Source: JAZDGX01 sp964482205 (GTDB taxonomy: Bacteria > Eisenbacteria > RBG-16-71-46 > CAIMUX01 > WJJG01). Taken from it: a DNA stretch of 64,000 nucleotides. The stretch spans positions 434,001 to 498,000 of the forward strand of contig CAYZWI010000001.1 of the NCBI GenBank assembly GCA_964482205.1. The letters run 5' to 3'. Shown piece by piece: positions 25,213-33,989 of the stretch. The notes under the pieces were generated by a model. The model did not search any database, was not told the DNA's origin, and worked only from the letters and a program-made list of their open reading frames with translations. Position numbers and translations under genes: made by a program. Each line of letters begins with the position of its first letter. Positions within the stretch are counted from its first letter, which is position 1.

Positions 25213-26043
25213 CTAGCGCCGCTCCTGCTGCAGGCGCGATTCACGCATCTCCGGCGCATTCTTTTGCGCGGGCGCGTGCCGGGGCTTCCACCACAGCCAG
25301 GCGGCGAGGGCGAGCATCGCGATCGCCATCCACTGGCTGTGCGAGAGCCGGAGGCCGAGCAGGGTGATCCAGTCCCCTTGCGTGTAATATCTGGTGAGGT
25401 CGACGAGGAAGCGGAGGGCCCCCGACCCTGCGAGAAAGAGGGCGAAGAGCTTTCCGGTTCCGACCCAGCGCTCGCTGCAACGCACCAGGACCGCGGCGAG
25501 CGCGAAATTGCCGATCGCGAGATACACGGGCGAGGGATGCACTCCCGCGCCGTTCCACAGGTCGGACGCCGGCGAGCCCTCCGGATAGTGCACGGCCCAG
25601 GGAAGCGAGGACGGCACACCGTGGCAGCATCCTGCCAGGAAGCAGCCGAGGATCCGGGTCAACGCTTCCCCGAAGGCAAGGGCGGGCGCGGCCAGATCGG
25701 CCAGCTCCCGAAAGGACCATCCGCGCGAACGGGCGAAGAGGGCGGCGATCGCGACCGCGCCGATCACTCCCCCATGCTGGCTCAACCCGCCACGCCAGAT
25801 CTGGAAGAGCGCGGTCCAGTCGCGGTCGAAGTCGCCCGGATGCTGGATCGCGAAGTAGACCCGCGAACCGATCAGCGCGGCCGCGAGGAGCCAGAAGAAG
25901 AGGCGGCTCAGATCCTCCTCCCCGAATCCTCTCCGCCGGCCGGCGCGCGTCATCCAGATGCTCCCGGCCAAGAAGGAGATCGCCAGCGCGAGGCCGTAGG
26001 CGTGCACCCTCAGCGGCCCGAGTTCGAAGAGCACCGGTCTCAA
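25213..26043 (-). CDS. lgt: Prolipoprotein diacylglyceryl transferase-family membrane protein
   Basis: Attaches diacylglycerol to the lipobox cysteine of prolipoproteins. It has 276 residues and about seven membrane segments. Family features are VHAYGLALAISFLAG near the N-terminus, GGLSQHGGVIGA with the conserved histidine, and ALRFLVDLTRYYTQGDW. The Lgt signature (GRIGNFxNGExxG in E. coli) reads TRILGCFLAGCCHGVP, the Cys-rich variant seen in some phyla, so the assignment is to the family. The start appears to be TTG at 26043 with GGAGG five bases upstream. Several predicted lipoproteins occur in the window. Confidence 0.85.
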   Translation of the reverse strand: MRPVLFELGPLRVHAYGLALAISFLAGSIWMTRAGRRRGFGEEDLSRLFFWLLAAALIGSRVYFAIQHPGDFDRDWTALFQIWRGGLSQHGGVIGAVAIAALFARSRGWSFRELADLAAPALAFGEALTRILGCFLAGCCHGVPSSLPWAVHYPEGSPASDLWNGAGVHPSPVYLAIGNFALAAVLVRCSERWVGTGKLFALFLAGSGALRFLVDLTRYYTQGDWITLLGLRLSHSQWMAIAMLALAAWLWWKPRHAPAQKNAPEMRESRLQQERR

Positions 26044-26048
26044 CGCGG

Positions 26049-26053
26049 CCTCC
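26049..26053 (-). promoter_or_regulatory. Ribosome binding site supporting the lgt TTG start
   Basis: GGAGG on the minus strand, five bases before the TTG at 26043 and just after the rodA stop. Confidence 0.6.
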
Positions 26054-26055
26054 GA

Positions 26056-27342
26056 TCAGTACTGATTTCCGCGCAGGGCGGCGTTCAGGATGAGTCCCAC
26101 CGCTCCAGTCGCGACCACCATGAAGGAGCCGCCGTAACTGACGAAGGGCAGCGGCAGGCCCGTCACGGGAGCCAGTCCCAAAGTCATCGCGACATTGACC
26201 GCCAGGTGATAGAAGATCAAGGCGCTTGCTCCCACGGCGAGGAGGCTTGCGAACGACGATCGCACCTTCATGCCGACGCTCAGTCCCCTGAAGACCAGCA
26301 CGGCGAACAGGCCCAGGACGAGGATCGAACCGAGAAACCCCCACTCCTCTCCGACGACCGAGTAGATGAAATCGGTGTGCTGCCGGGGAAGGAAGGCAAG
26401 CGCCTTCTGGGACCCGCGGCCGTACCCCTGCCCGGTCGCCTTCCCCGATCCGATCGCGATCTTGGATTGGATCACCTGATACCCCGCGCCCGAGCGATCG
26501 GATTCCGGGCTGAGGAACGATTCCACGCGGGAGCGCTGGTACGATTCCAACGATTCCCAAATGACCGGCGCTCCCAGCGCGAGCGCGACCAGCACCAGCG
26601 CGAAAATCACGACCCAAACGGTGGCGATTCCCCGGATGCGAAGAACCACTACTCCCGCGGCGACGAAGGGGATCCAGAGGCAACGCCAAAGAACCGGGGG
26701 ATATTCGTAGCCGCTCGTGTGGGCGAGGTGCGGGAGCAGCGCGAGCCCGGTCACGGCAAGGGGCGACGCGAGCAAGGCGAGCGTGGCCCAGGGAATCCCG
26801 GCCCAGATGAGCATCACGACTCCGATTCCGGGAAAGGCGAGCGCAGTGCCCAGGTCCGGCTCTTTGAGCACGAGCAGGAAAGGAAGCGCGACCAGGCCGA
26901 GCGCGGCGAGCAGCCACCTCGGATGGCGCAGGTCGTGGCGCTTGTGCGCGAGAAAGCTCGCGAGGAAGAGGACGAAGGCGAGCTTGGCCGGTTCGGACGG
27001 TTGCAGGTGGAAGAAGCCGAGATCGAGCCAGCGCCTCGCGCCGTGCTGCACCTCCCCCGCCACCAGCACGACGGCGAGCAGCACCACGGCGAGGATGAAA
27101 GCGTGCAAGGAGTAGGAGTGCAGCACTCTCAGCGGTAGCCACGCGAGCACGGCCGCGACGGCGATTCCGACCCCGATCGAGATGATGTGCCGGACGATCA
27201 GGCCGCCCCGCCCATGCTCGACGAGCAGAGTCGCCGAGCAGACCGTGGCGGCGCCAATGATAAGCAGAGCAAGCAACGGAATGGTGAGCAGCGGCTCACG
27301 CAGCCAGCGGCGCCATTGCCACAATCCGCGCAAGTCCGTCAT
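26056..27342 (-). CDS. rodA: Rod-shape peptidoglycan glycosyltransferase RodA (SEDS family)
   Basis: Polymerises glycan strands for cell elongation together with PBP2. It has 428 residues with about ten membrane segments. SEDS motifs include GARRWLDLGFFHLQPSEPAK, LKEPDLGTALAFPGIG, KIAIGSGKATGQGYGRGSQK and LPRQHTDFIYSVVGEEWGFL, ending with PVTGLPLPFVSYGGSFM. Its ATG overlaps the mrdA stop by four bases, matching the functional PBP2-RodA pairing. Confidence 0.96.
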   Translation of the reverse strand: MTDLRGLWQWRRWLREPLLTIPLLALLIIGAATVCSATLLVEHGRGGLIVRHIISIGVGIAVAAVLAWLPLRVLHSYSLHAFILAVVLLAVVLVAGEVQHGARRWLDLGFFHLQPSEPAKLAFVLFLASFLAHKRHDLRHPRWLLAALGLVALPFLLVLKEPDLGTALAFPGIGVVMLIWAGIPWATLALLASPLAVTGLALLPHLAHTSGYEYPPVLWRCLWIPFVAAGVVVLRIRGIATVWVVIFALVLVALALGAPVIWESLESYQRSRVESFLSPESDRSGAGYQVIQSKIAIGSGKATGQGYGRGSQKALAFLPRQHTDFIYSVVGEEWGFLGSILVLGLFAVLVFRGLSVGMKVRSSFASLLAVGASALIFYHLAVNVAMTLGLAPVTGLPLPFVSYGGSFMVVATGAVGLILNAALRGNQY

Positions 27343-29525
27343 CGCGATCTCTCCCTGGCCAGGGAGTCGGCCTTAGGGAGCGCGGGCGCGTCGACCGGGA
27401 AGCCGCCATCGCGCCCTGCGGCGCCGGCGTCCACGGGCGCATCTCCATGCGCTTCGACGCTGGCATCAACGCCGGCCTCGACGCCCGCCTCGCCCCCCGC
27501 CTGAACGCCCGCACCAACGGCGGCGGCGGCCGAATCGGCCTGGGCCTGCGCGCTGTCGGGCGCGCTCGCGTCGGGCCCATGCCACTCGTTCCCCCACCAC
27601 TCCACTTCCATGCGCGCCAGGCGCAGCGAGTCGACCCGCGCGATGCTGTCGGCTTGTGCCTGCGTGATTTGAAGCGAGTCGACGACGGCGGCCGTGTCGG
27701 CCGGTTCCTTCGGCTTCGGCGGAACGAGAAGGCGCTCCATCAATCGTTGCGCAACGGGAGCGGCGACGACCCCGCCGTGGCCGGCGCGCTCCACGACGAC
27801 CACGACCACGATGCGAGGAGCCTCGATAGGCGCGACGGCGAGGAACAGCCCGTGGTCCTCGCCATGCGGATTCTGCGCGGTCCCGGTCTTGCCCCCCACG
27901 CGGATGTTCTCGATCTTGGCGCGGCCGCCCGTCCCATGGGCGACCACTTCCTCCAACAGGTCGCGCACGATCTCGCGATCGCGGTCCGACACGGGAAGCT
28001 TCCGCAGGCGCACGGGCGCGCCCGCGTCCCACACGACCGTGCCGTCGGGAGCGGCCGCGCGCAGGGCCACGCGAGGCTGGCGCACCCACCCATCGGTCAC
28101 GATCGCCGAGACGAGGACGGCCATTCCGAGCGGCGTCACGAGAAGCTCCCCCTGCCCGATGGCGAGATTGAGCACATTGCCTTCGGGCGGGGCCTCGCCC
28201 AGCTTCCGGCGATACCAGTCGGGCGTCGGGACGAGCCCGCACTTCTCCTCGGGAAGGTCGATTTCGGTCGGCGCGTCGACGCCGAGGTCGTGGGCGAAAT
28301 TCGTCAGGCGCGCGAGCCCCAGCCGTTTCCCCAGCTGGTAATAGTAGACATCGCACGATTGGGCGAAGGCGCCGCGCAGGTCCACGCTTCCGTGGCCCCT
28401 GCTCTGCCAGCAGCGAAAGGTGCGGCTTCCGAAGCGGTAGCTTCCGCCGCAACCCGCGGGCATGCGGGTGCCAAGGCCCGCGGCGCCTTCCTCCAACCCT
28501 GCGAGCGTGGTCACGACTTTGAAGAGCGAGCCGGGGGGATAGAGCGCCTGCACGGAGCGATTGAGCAGCGGGTAGGTGTCATCCTGCAGAGCGGCCCATT
28601 CCCCGCTCTTCATACCTTCGGCGAAGCGATTGGGGTCGTAGTTTGGATAGCTCGCGCACGCCAGCACATCTCCCGTCCAGGGTTCGAGCGCGATCACCGT
28701 GGCGCCGAATGCCTCGCCGCCGTGCTCGGGGCGGATACCGGCGAGCATGCTGTCGGCCAGTGCCTGCAGCCGGAGATCGACCGCCAGCATCAGATCGTTG
28801 CCCGGATGCGCGGCCCGCGGCGCGATTTCGGGGAATAGATCGGTCTTGCGCCCCATCGCATCGACCGTGACATAGGTGCTGCCGGGCACGCCGCGCAAGA
28901 GCTGCTCGTACTGGCGCTCGATTCCCGCTCGCCCCACGAAGGACTCGAGGCAGTATCCGCTGTCGGCGTCCGCGGCCAGTTCGCGCTCGCTCACCTCGCC
29001 TACATACCCGAGCAAGTGCGCGCCGACGCATCCATACGGATACGAACGCCGGGGCGTGCGCTCGACGCGCAATCCGGGAATCGGATCGATGCGCTCGAAC
29101 AGCGTGGCGATCTGCTCGGGGGTGAGATTCTCCGCGAGGATGAGCGGCGCGAAGAGACGGCGGTCGTGCAACGCGCGTTCGACCAGCGGCGCGGGATCGA
29201 GCTCCAGCGCCGCCGCGACCTCCTCCACCGCCGCCCGCACATCGTCGCGGCGCCGATAGGCCGGATGTCCGACCTCGAGGGCGAGATCGAGGCTGATCTC
29301 ATTGCCTGCGAGGAGGCGGCCGGCGCGATCGTAGATGCACCCGCGCAGGGCGGGAATGGGATCGGGGCGGATCAGGTTCCGCTGAGCCTGATCTTCGTAG
29401 CGCTTGCCGCGCACGATCTGCAGCGCAAACAGCCTTCCGGCGATGACGAAGAAGATGGCCGCGATCGCAATGCCCAGGATCCATCCCCGATGGCGGCGTT
29501 CCGCGGCGAGATCAAGAATAGGCAC
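27339..29525 (-). CDS. mrdA: Penicillin-binding protein 2 with C-terminal low-complexity tail
   Basis: Transpeptidase of the elongasome, 728 residues from a GTG that overlaps the mreD end. A single N-terminal membrane anchor (about 15-35) is followed by the dimerisation domain (GCIYDRAGRLLAGNEISLDL). The transpeptidase has SxxK in PPGSLFKV (about Ser332), SxN-like SCD, and KTGT in GGKTGTAQ (about 544). After about residue 620 comes a roughly 100-residue tail: an Asp/Ser/Ala helix-like part, then Val/Ala/Gly/Glu/Asp repeats (GVEAGVDASVEAHG). PBP2 normally lacks this tail, which is probably periplasmic. Confidence 0.94.
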   Translation of the reverse strand: MPILDLAAERRHRGWILGIAIAAIFFVIAGRLFALQIVRGKRYEDQAQRNLIRPDPIPALRGCIYDRAGRLLAGNEISLDLALEVGHPAYRRRDDVRAAVEEVAAALELDPAPLVERALHDRRLFAPLILAENLTPEQIATLFERIDPIPGLRVERTPRRSYPYGCVGAHLLGYVGEVSERELAADADSGYCLESFVGRAGIERQYEQLLRGVPGSTYVTVDAMGRKTDLFPEIAPRAAHPGNDLMLAVDLRLQALADSMLAGIRPEHGGEAFGATVIALEPWTGDVLACASYPNYDPNRFAEGMKSGEWAALQDDTYPLLNRSVQALYPPGSLFKVVTTLAGLEEGAAGLGTRMPAGCGGSYRFGSRTFRCWQSRGHGSVDLRGAFAQSCDVYYYQLGKRLGLARLTNFAHDLGVDAPTEIDLPEEKCGLVPTPDWYRRKLGEAPPEGNVLNLAIGQGELLVTPLGMAVLVSAIVTDGWVRQPRVALRAAAPDGTVVWDAGAPVRLRKLPVSDRDREIVRDLLEEVVAHGTGGRAKIENIRVGGKTGTAQNPHGEDHGLFLAVAPIEAPRIVVVVVVERAGHGGVVAAPVAQRLMERLLVPPKPKEPADTAAVVDSLQITQAQADSIARVDSLRLARMEVEWWGNEWHGPDASAPDSAQAQADSAAAAVGAGVQAGGEAGVEAGVDASVEAHGDAPVDAGAAGRDGGFPVDAPALPKADSLARERSR

Positions 29526-30009
29526 GGCGCTCTCCCATCGGCCAGAGGCGCGGCAACGCCAGCATCGAGATTGCGACGACGAGAGCGGTATAGAGCGCCG
29601 ATCCGGGCGAGTAGCGCAGCCAGAGCAGGAGCGCCTCCCCGATCGCGAAGTGCGAAACGGCGAAGGCCCGGACGAGATCGTGCGCGAGAAGCAGGAGCGC
29701 AATCAGCGCTCCCTGCATCACGGGGTGAGCGCGATTGATCGTGGGCGAAGTCGTGCCCGCGGCGAATCCGACCAGGGAAAGAAGCAGCGCCTCCGTCCCG
29801 AGGTGCTGGGGATCGGCGCAGCCGCGCACGAGACCGATCAGAAACCCGAGCGCGACTCCTCCCCGCCGGTTCCCGCCGAAACCGGCGATCACGACCAGCG
29901 CGAAGGAGAGGTCGGCGCGCATTCCGGCAATCGCCAGCCGCGTGAAGACCGTCCCGTCGAGCAGGAGCACGAGGAAGCACGCCGCCAGATAGCGCAAATA
30001 GAAAAGCAC
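29512..30009 (-). CDS. mreD: Rod shape-determining membrane protein MreD
   Basis: Small integral membrane partner of MreC in the elongasome. It has 165 residues and about five hydrophobic segments. It contains the MreD-like stretch FGGNRRGGVALGFLIGLVRG, near the family's GxxxGfxxGLxxD pattern. The GTG start at 30009 is seven bases after the mreC stop, and its end overlaps the mrdA start by 14 bases. Identification rests largely on position and topology, since MreD sequence is poorly conserved. Confidence 0.88.
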   Translation of the reverse strand: MLFYLRYLAACFLVLLLDGTVFTRLAIAGMRADLSFALVVIAGFGGNRRGGVALGFLIGLVRGCADPQHLGTEALLLSLVGFAAGTTSPTINRAHPVMQGALIALLLLAHDLVRAFAVSHFAIGEALLLWLRYSPGSALYTALVVAISMLALPRLWPMGERRAYS

Positions 30010-30016
30010 AGCCGGT

Positions 30017-30802
30017 TCAATCCTCGATGACGAACACTTCTTCCAGGCGATCCAGGTTCTCGTCGAAGCGAATCCGAATGTTGCGCGCGAGGGCGGTCGA
30101 GTCGTCGGCGATCCCGACGACCGTGCCGACCGGCAGCCCTTTCGGGAAGATGTGGCCGTAGCCGGTCGTCAAAACGGCCTCTCCCACCGCGACATTCACT
30201 TGCAGAGGGACGCCCTCGAGCATCGCCGCGCGCTCCACCGGACGCCAGCGCACGAGACCGACATACCGCGAGCGCTCGAGCATCGCGCTGACGCGCAAGG
30301 CTCCGTTGCGCACCGTCCGCACGCGCGCTTCGCGCGCATCCGCGTCGAGCACCGTTCCGACCAGGCCTTTGGTGCCGACGACGGTCTTTCCGGGAAGCAT
30401 GAGCACGCCCTCGGGCCGGGAAATGGATAGGATTTCGCCGAAGCGGTCGGGCGCGCGGCCGACCACGAGCGCGGGGCGCAGGAGGCGCGCGTCGCGTTGC
30501 GCGAATCCCAGCTGGTTTCGCAGGCGTCCGTTCTCCCGCTCGAGCTCTTCCAGCCGCACGCGGTCGAGGGTGAGGTCGGCCATTTCCTTGCGCAGCTTGC
30601 GGGTCTCTCCGACGACATCGGATGAGCACGAGGCATAGCCGATCACGAGACGAAAGGGACGCAGGAGTGTCTGGCTCAGCAGATGCGCCGCCTGCATCCG
30701 CCCCGCTTCATCGGCGAAGATTCCCGTCGCGGAGAGCACGATTGCCGCGCCGAGGACCATCCAGTCGCCGAGCCCTGGGCGTTCCGCCCCTCGCCGGCCC
30801 AT
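30017..30802 (-). CDS. mreC: Rod shape-determining protein MreC
   Basis: Periplasmic scaffold of the elongasome, 261 residues. One N-terminal membrane segment (about 15-32) precedes a coiled coil (about 60-100; RKLRKEMADLTLDRVRLEEL). The beta-barrel domain has ALVVGRAPDRFGEILSIS, GTKGLVGTVLDAD, RSRYVGLVRW and GEAVLTTGYGHIFPKGLPVG, the last being a strong MreC signature. It is 16 bases after mreB. Confidence 0.95.
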   Translation of the reverse strand: MGRRGAERPGLGDWMVLGAAIVLSATGIFADEAGRMQAAHLLSQTLLRPFRLVIGYASCSSDVVGETRKLRKEMADLTLDRVRLEELERENGRLRNQLGFAQRDARLLRPALVVGRAPDRFGEILSISRPEGVLMLPGKTVVGTKGLVGTVLDADAREARVRTVRNGALRVSAMLERSRYVGLVRWRPVERAAMLEGVPLQVNVAVGEAVLTTGYGHIFPKGLPVGTVVGIADDSTALARNIRIRFDENLDRLEEVFVIED

Positions 30803-30818
30803 GGCTCCCTCCAGGCGC

Positions 30819-31853
30819 TCAGGTGTTGCTCCGCATCAGGACGTTCGCATAGATCTCCATGTTGTCGAGGATCTTGCCGCAGCCGAGCACGACGCAGAGG
30901 AGGGCGTCTTCGGCCACATTGATCGGAAGATTCGTCGCCTCGCGCAGGAGCGTGTCCAGCCCGCGCAAGAGCGAACCTCCGCCGGTCATCACGATGCCTC
31001 GATCCACGATGTCCGAAGCGAGCTCCGGAGGCGTCTGCTCGAGCGACTGCTTGAGCCCCTCGACGATCGAGCTGATCGGCTCCTGCAGCGCTTCGCGCAC
31101 TTCCACGGAAGTGATCTTGATCGTCTTCGGGATGCCGCCGATCAGGTCGCGGCCCTTGATCTCGAGCTCGAGCTCCTCCTCCAGCGGAAACGCGCTCCCG
31201 ATGTCCATCTTGATGCGCTCGGCGGTGCGCTCGCCAATGAGCAGGTTGTAGGCGCGCTTCACATACTGCTGGATCGCCTCGTCCATCTTGTCGCCCGCGA
31301 CGCGCAGGCTCGTCTTGTGGACGATGTCGTTGAGGGTCATGACCGCGATCTCGGTCGTGCCCCCGCCGATGTCGATCACCATGTTCCCCACGGCCTTGTC
31401 CACCGGCAGGCCCACCCCGATGGCGGCCGCGATCGGCTCGCCCACGAGGTAGACTTCGCGCGCCCCGGCGCGCTCGGTCGAATCGCGCACGGCGCGCTTC
31501 TCGACTTCGGTGATGCCCGAGGGAACGCTCACGATGATCCGCGGGTGGATCATGTTGCGGTTCTTCTGCACGCTGCTGATGAACTTGCGCAGCAACTCCT
31601 CGGTCATCTCGAAGTCGGCGATCACGCCGTCGCTGAGCGGCCGGACCGCTTCGATCCCCTGCGGCGTGCGGCCGAGCATCTCCTTCGCTTCGTGGCCGAC
31701 CGCGAGCACCTTGCGGCTCGCGCGCTCGACGGCGACGACCGAGGGCTCGTTGAGCACGATCCCGCGGCCTTTGACGAAGATCAGCGTGTTGGCCGTGCCG
31801 AGATCGATGGCGACTTCATTCGACATGTAGCCGATGAGGCGATTGAGAAACAT
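30819..31853 (-). CDS. mreB: Actin-like cell shape protein MreB
   Basis: Cytoskeletal filament that directs lateral wall synthesis. It has 344 residues from the ATG at 31853, which places DLGTANTLIFVKGRGIVLNE at the usual distance from the N-terminus; an ATG at 31865 adds four residues. Actin-fold loops are SDGVIADFEMTEELLRKFI, VPSGITEVEKRAVRDS, VGEPIAAAIGVGLPVDKAVG, VIDIGGGTTEIAV and IVMTGGGSLLRGLDTLL. It is the first gene of the mreBCD-mrdA-rodA operon and of the leftward 31-kb block. Confidence 0.97.
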   Translation of the reverse strand: MFLNRLIGYMSNEVAIDLGTANTLIFVKGRGIVLNEPSVVAVERASRKVLAVGHEAKEMLGRTPQGIEAVRPLSDGVIADFEMTEELLRKFISSVQKNRNMIHPRIIVSVPSGITEVEKRAVRDSTERAGAREVYLVGEPIAAAIGVGLPVDKAVGNMVIDIGGGTTEIAVMTLNDIVHKTSLRVAGDKMDEAIQQYVKRAYNLLIGERTAERIKMDIGSAFPLEEELELEIKGRDLIGGIPKTIKITSVEVREALQEPISSIVEGLKQSLEQTPPELASDIVDRGIVMTGGGSLLRGLDTLLREATNLPINVAEDALLCVVLGCGKILDNMEIYANVLMRSNT

Positions 31854-32262
31854 GCTTGCGACCATCCCTGGCCACCGGGCGGGAAACGGCGGGCCCTCCG
31901 GCGGTTATGCATTAGCCATCGCTGAAGATAGCTGTCCTCATCCAATCCGATTCGCGCGTCAAAATAGCAGAAGGCATGCAGACGCGCAACAAGGATCGAT
32001 CCCGCGCGCAGAATCCGGCCGCGCCGCCGGGGCGACGGTCGAATGCGATCCCTTTCGCCTTGACCCTGCTTGCTACCGTTGCTACCGTCAATGGTTCGTA
32101 TGAACAGGACTATAGTTAGCGCTGGCGTTGCCGGATGGGCGCCGGCTGGCGGAGGGGCGTACGGGCTTCGCGGGGCAGCGCGGGCCCGTCGAAACGATGC
32201 GCAAGGATGGGGACCGCAGCTGGCCCGGCCGGCGGCGCAAGGGAATCATTCAGGGGGATGAG
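31854..32262. other. Divergent intergenic region between mreB and the SUMF1 lipoprotein gene
   Basis: 409 bases with no convincing gene. On the plus strand it has TTGACC (32060-32065) 17 bases before a weak TACCGT, and a TATAGT at 32111-32116 lacking a good -35. The 9-base unit TGCTACCGT occurs twice in tandem (32071-32088). Two TTGACG boxes face mreB (plus-strand CGTCAA at 32086-32091 and another near 31956-31961) without good -10 partners. Promoters for both flanking genes must lie here, but I cannot place them firmly. Confidence 0.55.
32071..32088. repeat. Tandem duplication of a 9-base unit in the divergent promoter region
   Basis: TGCTACCGT is repeated exactly twice without a spacer, between the mreB and SUMF1-lipoprotein genes. 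It could be an operator half-site pair or chance. Confidence 0.45.
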
Positions 32263-33810
32263 ATGCGTCGGAGACACATAGGGGCACTCGCGCTGGTGGC
32301 CGCGGCGCTGGCGTTTTCGTGCGGAGACAACGGGACGGATCCGGGAATCGAACCGGAGACTCCTGCCGCTCCGCAGTGGAGCCGCGTCGCCTCGACCTCT
32401 GCCACGGGCAACCTGCTGCAATGGACCGGCGTGAGCGGAAACGCGGGCTACCTCATCTATCGCTCGGCCGGCAGCCCCAACCAGATGGCCACCATCGACA
32501 CCACAGGCGCGAATGCCGAGGAGTACTTCGATCCGGCCGTCGAGGCGGGCACCGCGTATTACTACCGCATCCGGACCCGCGACTCGATCGGCCGCCTGAG
32601 CGTCGAGGCCGAGTCTCCCCTGCTGTGGTGCGAGGCGGTCGACAACCGTTCTCCCCTGGTGCCGTCGAGCCCCTCTCCGGAAGACCGCAGAGTCTTCCTG
32701 GAACCGTTCGACAACCTCACCCTGCGTTGGAACGCCTCCGATCCGGATGACGACGCCTTCACGCGCACGATCTACTTCGGCGAATCGCGCAAAGGGCTCG
32801 AGCAGGCGATCGCGTCCCAAGACGCTTCCGCCGACAGCCAGGCGGTCGACCGGACGCTCGGCCTTTCGCGGTTCTTCTTCTGGCGGGTCAAGCTCGTCGA
32901 CATCCACGGCGCAACGACCTATTCGCCCATCTGGAGCTTTGGCACGCTGATCGAGCGCTTGGACATTCCGGCGGGGAACTTCGTCCGAGGAGATTCGGGC
33001 GTCTTCCATCCGCGCGATCCCGGGCGTTTCCACTGGTGGGCGAATCCCGTCTTCGTCGGCGCCTTCAACATGGACAAGTACGAAGTGACCAATCAGCTCT
33101 ACGCGCAATTCCTGAACGAGCTGTTCGAAGACAACTGGATCCGCCTCGCAAACGGCGAAGTGCGCAGCAAGGTCGGGGACACGCTCTTCATCCGCGTGTT
33201 TCCCGGTGGCAGCGACAACGCGGGCATCGCCCACGAGGCGGTCAGCGGTTTCGTGCCGAGGGAAGGACGCGAGAACCACCCCGTCGTCGAAGTCACCTGG
33301 CATGGCGCCCGGCGCTTTGCGAAGCACTACGGCCGCCGGCTGCCGTCGGAAGCGGAATGGGAGAAGGCGGCCCGCGGCACGAGCGGATCGCTCGGATGGT
33401 ACCGCTTCGTGACCGACAGCATCCCCGACAGCGTGGGCCTCGGATTCCCCTATCCCTGGGGAACCACGGCCTCGTCCAATCGATTCAACTACGCAGGGAG
33501 CGCCGACCCCTTCGAATCGAGCGTCGGAATCGCGACCACTCCCGTCGGGTACTTCAGCGGCGCCACGCAAGGCGGCTACGTGACCGCGTCCAACGGAAGT
33601 CCGTACGGAATCTTCGACCTGGCAGGGAACGCGGCCGAGTGGTGCAACGACGACTTCGTTCCTTACCAGGGCGGCCCGTATGGGAGCATGAAAGTGATCA
33701 AGGGCGGCGGCTGGCGGTCTCCGGCGCAGTGGTGCCAGACCTATTGGCGCCAGGAATTCGCGCCCGACAGCACCGACAACCTGGTCGGCTTCCGGACGGT
33801 CGCGCCCTAG
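32263..33810 (+). CDS. Lipoprotein with fibronectin-like repeats and a SUMF1/FGE-type domain
   Basis: Predicted exported lipoprotein of 515 residues. The ATG follows AGGGGGATGAG. The signal ends in ALAFSC with the lipid-anchored Cys20. Residues about 38-130 and 130-225 look like two fibronectin-III-type sandwiches (YYYRIRTRDSIGRLS; FFFWRVKLVDIHGATTY). From about 230 it is a formylglycine-generating-enzyme fold: FNMDKYEVTNQLYAQFLNEL, HPVVEVTWHGARRFAKHYGR, RLPSEAEWEKAARG, GIFDLAGNAAEWCNDDF and IKGGGWRSPAQWC. Of the two FGE active-site cysteines, the first position is Ser and the second Cys is kept, so it is probably not a classical sulfatase activator. Confidence 0.85.
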   Translation: MRRRHIGALALVAAALAFSCGDNGTDPGIEPETPAAPQWSRVASTSATGNLLQWTGVSGNAGYLIYRSAGSPNQMATIDTTGANAEEYFDPAVEAGTAYYYRIRTRDSIGRLSVEAESPLLWCEAVDNRSPLVPSSPSPEDRRVFLEPFDNLTLRWNASDPDDDAFTRTIYFGESRKGLEQAIASQDASADSQAVDRTLGLSRFFFWRVKLVDIHGATTYSPIWSFGTLIERLDIPAGNFVRGDSGVFHPRDPGRFHWWANPVFVGAFNMDKYEVTNQLYAQFLNELFEDNWIRLANGEVRSKVGDTLFIRVFPGGSDNAGIAHEAVSGFVPREGRENHPVVEVTWHGARRFAKHYGRRLPSEAEWEKAARGTSGSLGWYRFVTDSIPDSVGLGFPYPWGTTASSNRFNYAGSADPFESSVGIATTPVGYFSGATQGGYVTASNGSPYGIFDLAGNAAEWCNDDFVPYQGGPYGSMKVIKGGGWRSPAQWCQTYWRQEFAPDSTDNLVGFRTVAP

Positions 33811-33989
33811 CCTTCCGAAAAAGACGGTCCCGCCCCTGGCGACGGATTCGGATCCTGCCGAAAACCACCTGGGGGAGCGATTCGCGGCGGGGACATCGCC
33901 TGGACGAGGTTGCCGTTGCCGCGCGCTTTCCGCTTCCGCTGGAAGCGCTCGAAGTCCATGCCAACAAAAGTAAGGAGCGAGCCGGTCGT

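Noticed and set aside
33811..33989. Possible T-box or other leader RNA before thrS
   Set aside because: No specifier loop or T-box core sequence is seen, and the organism type makes a T-box unlikely.
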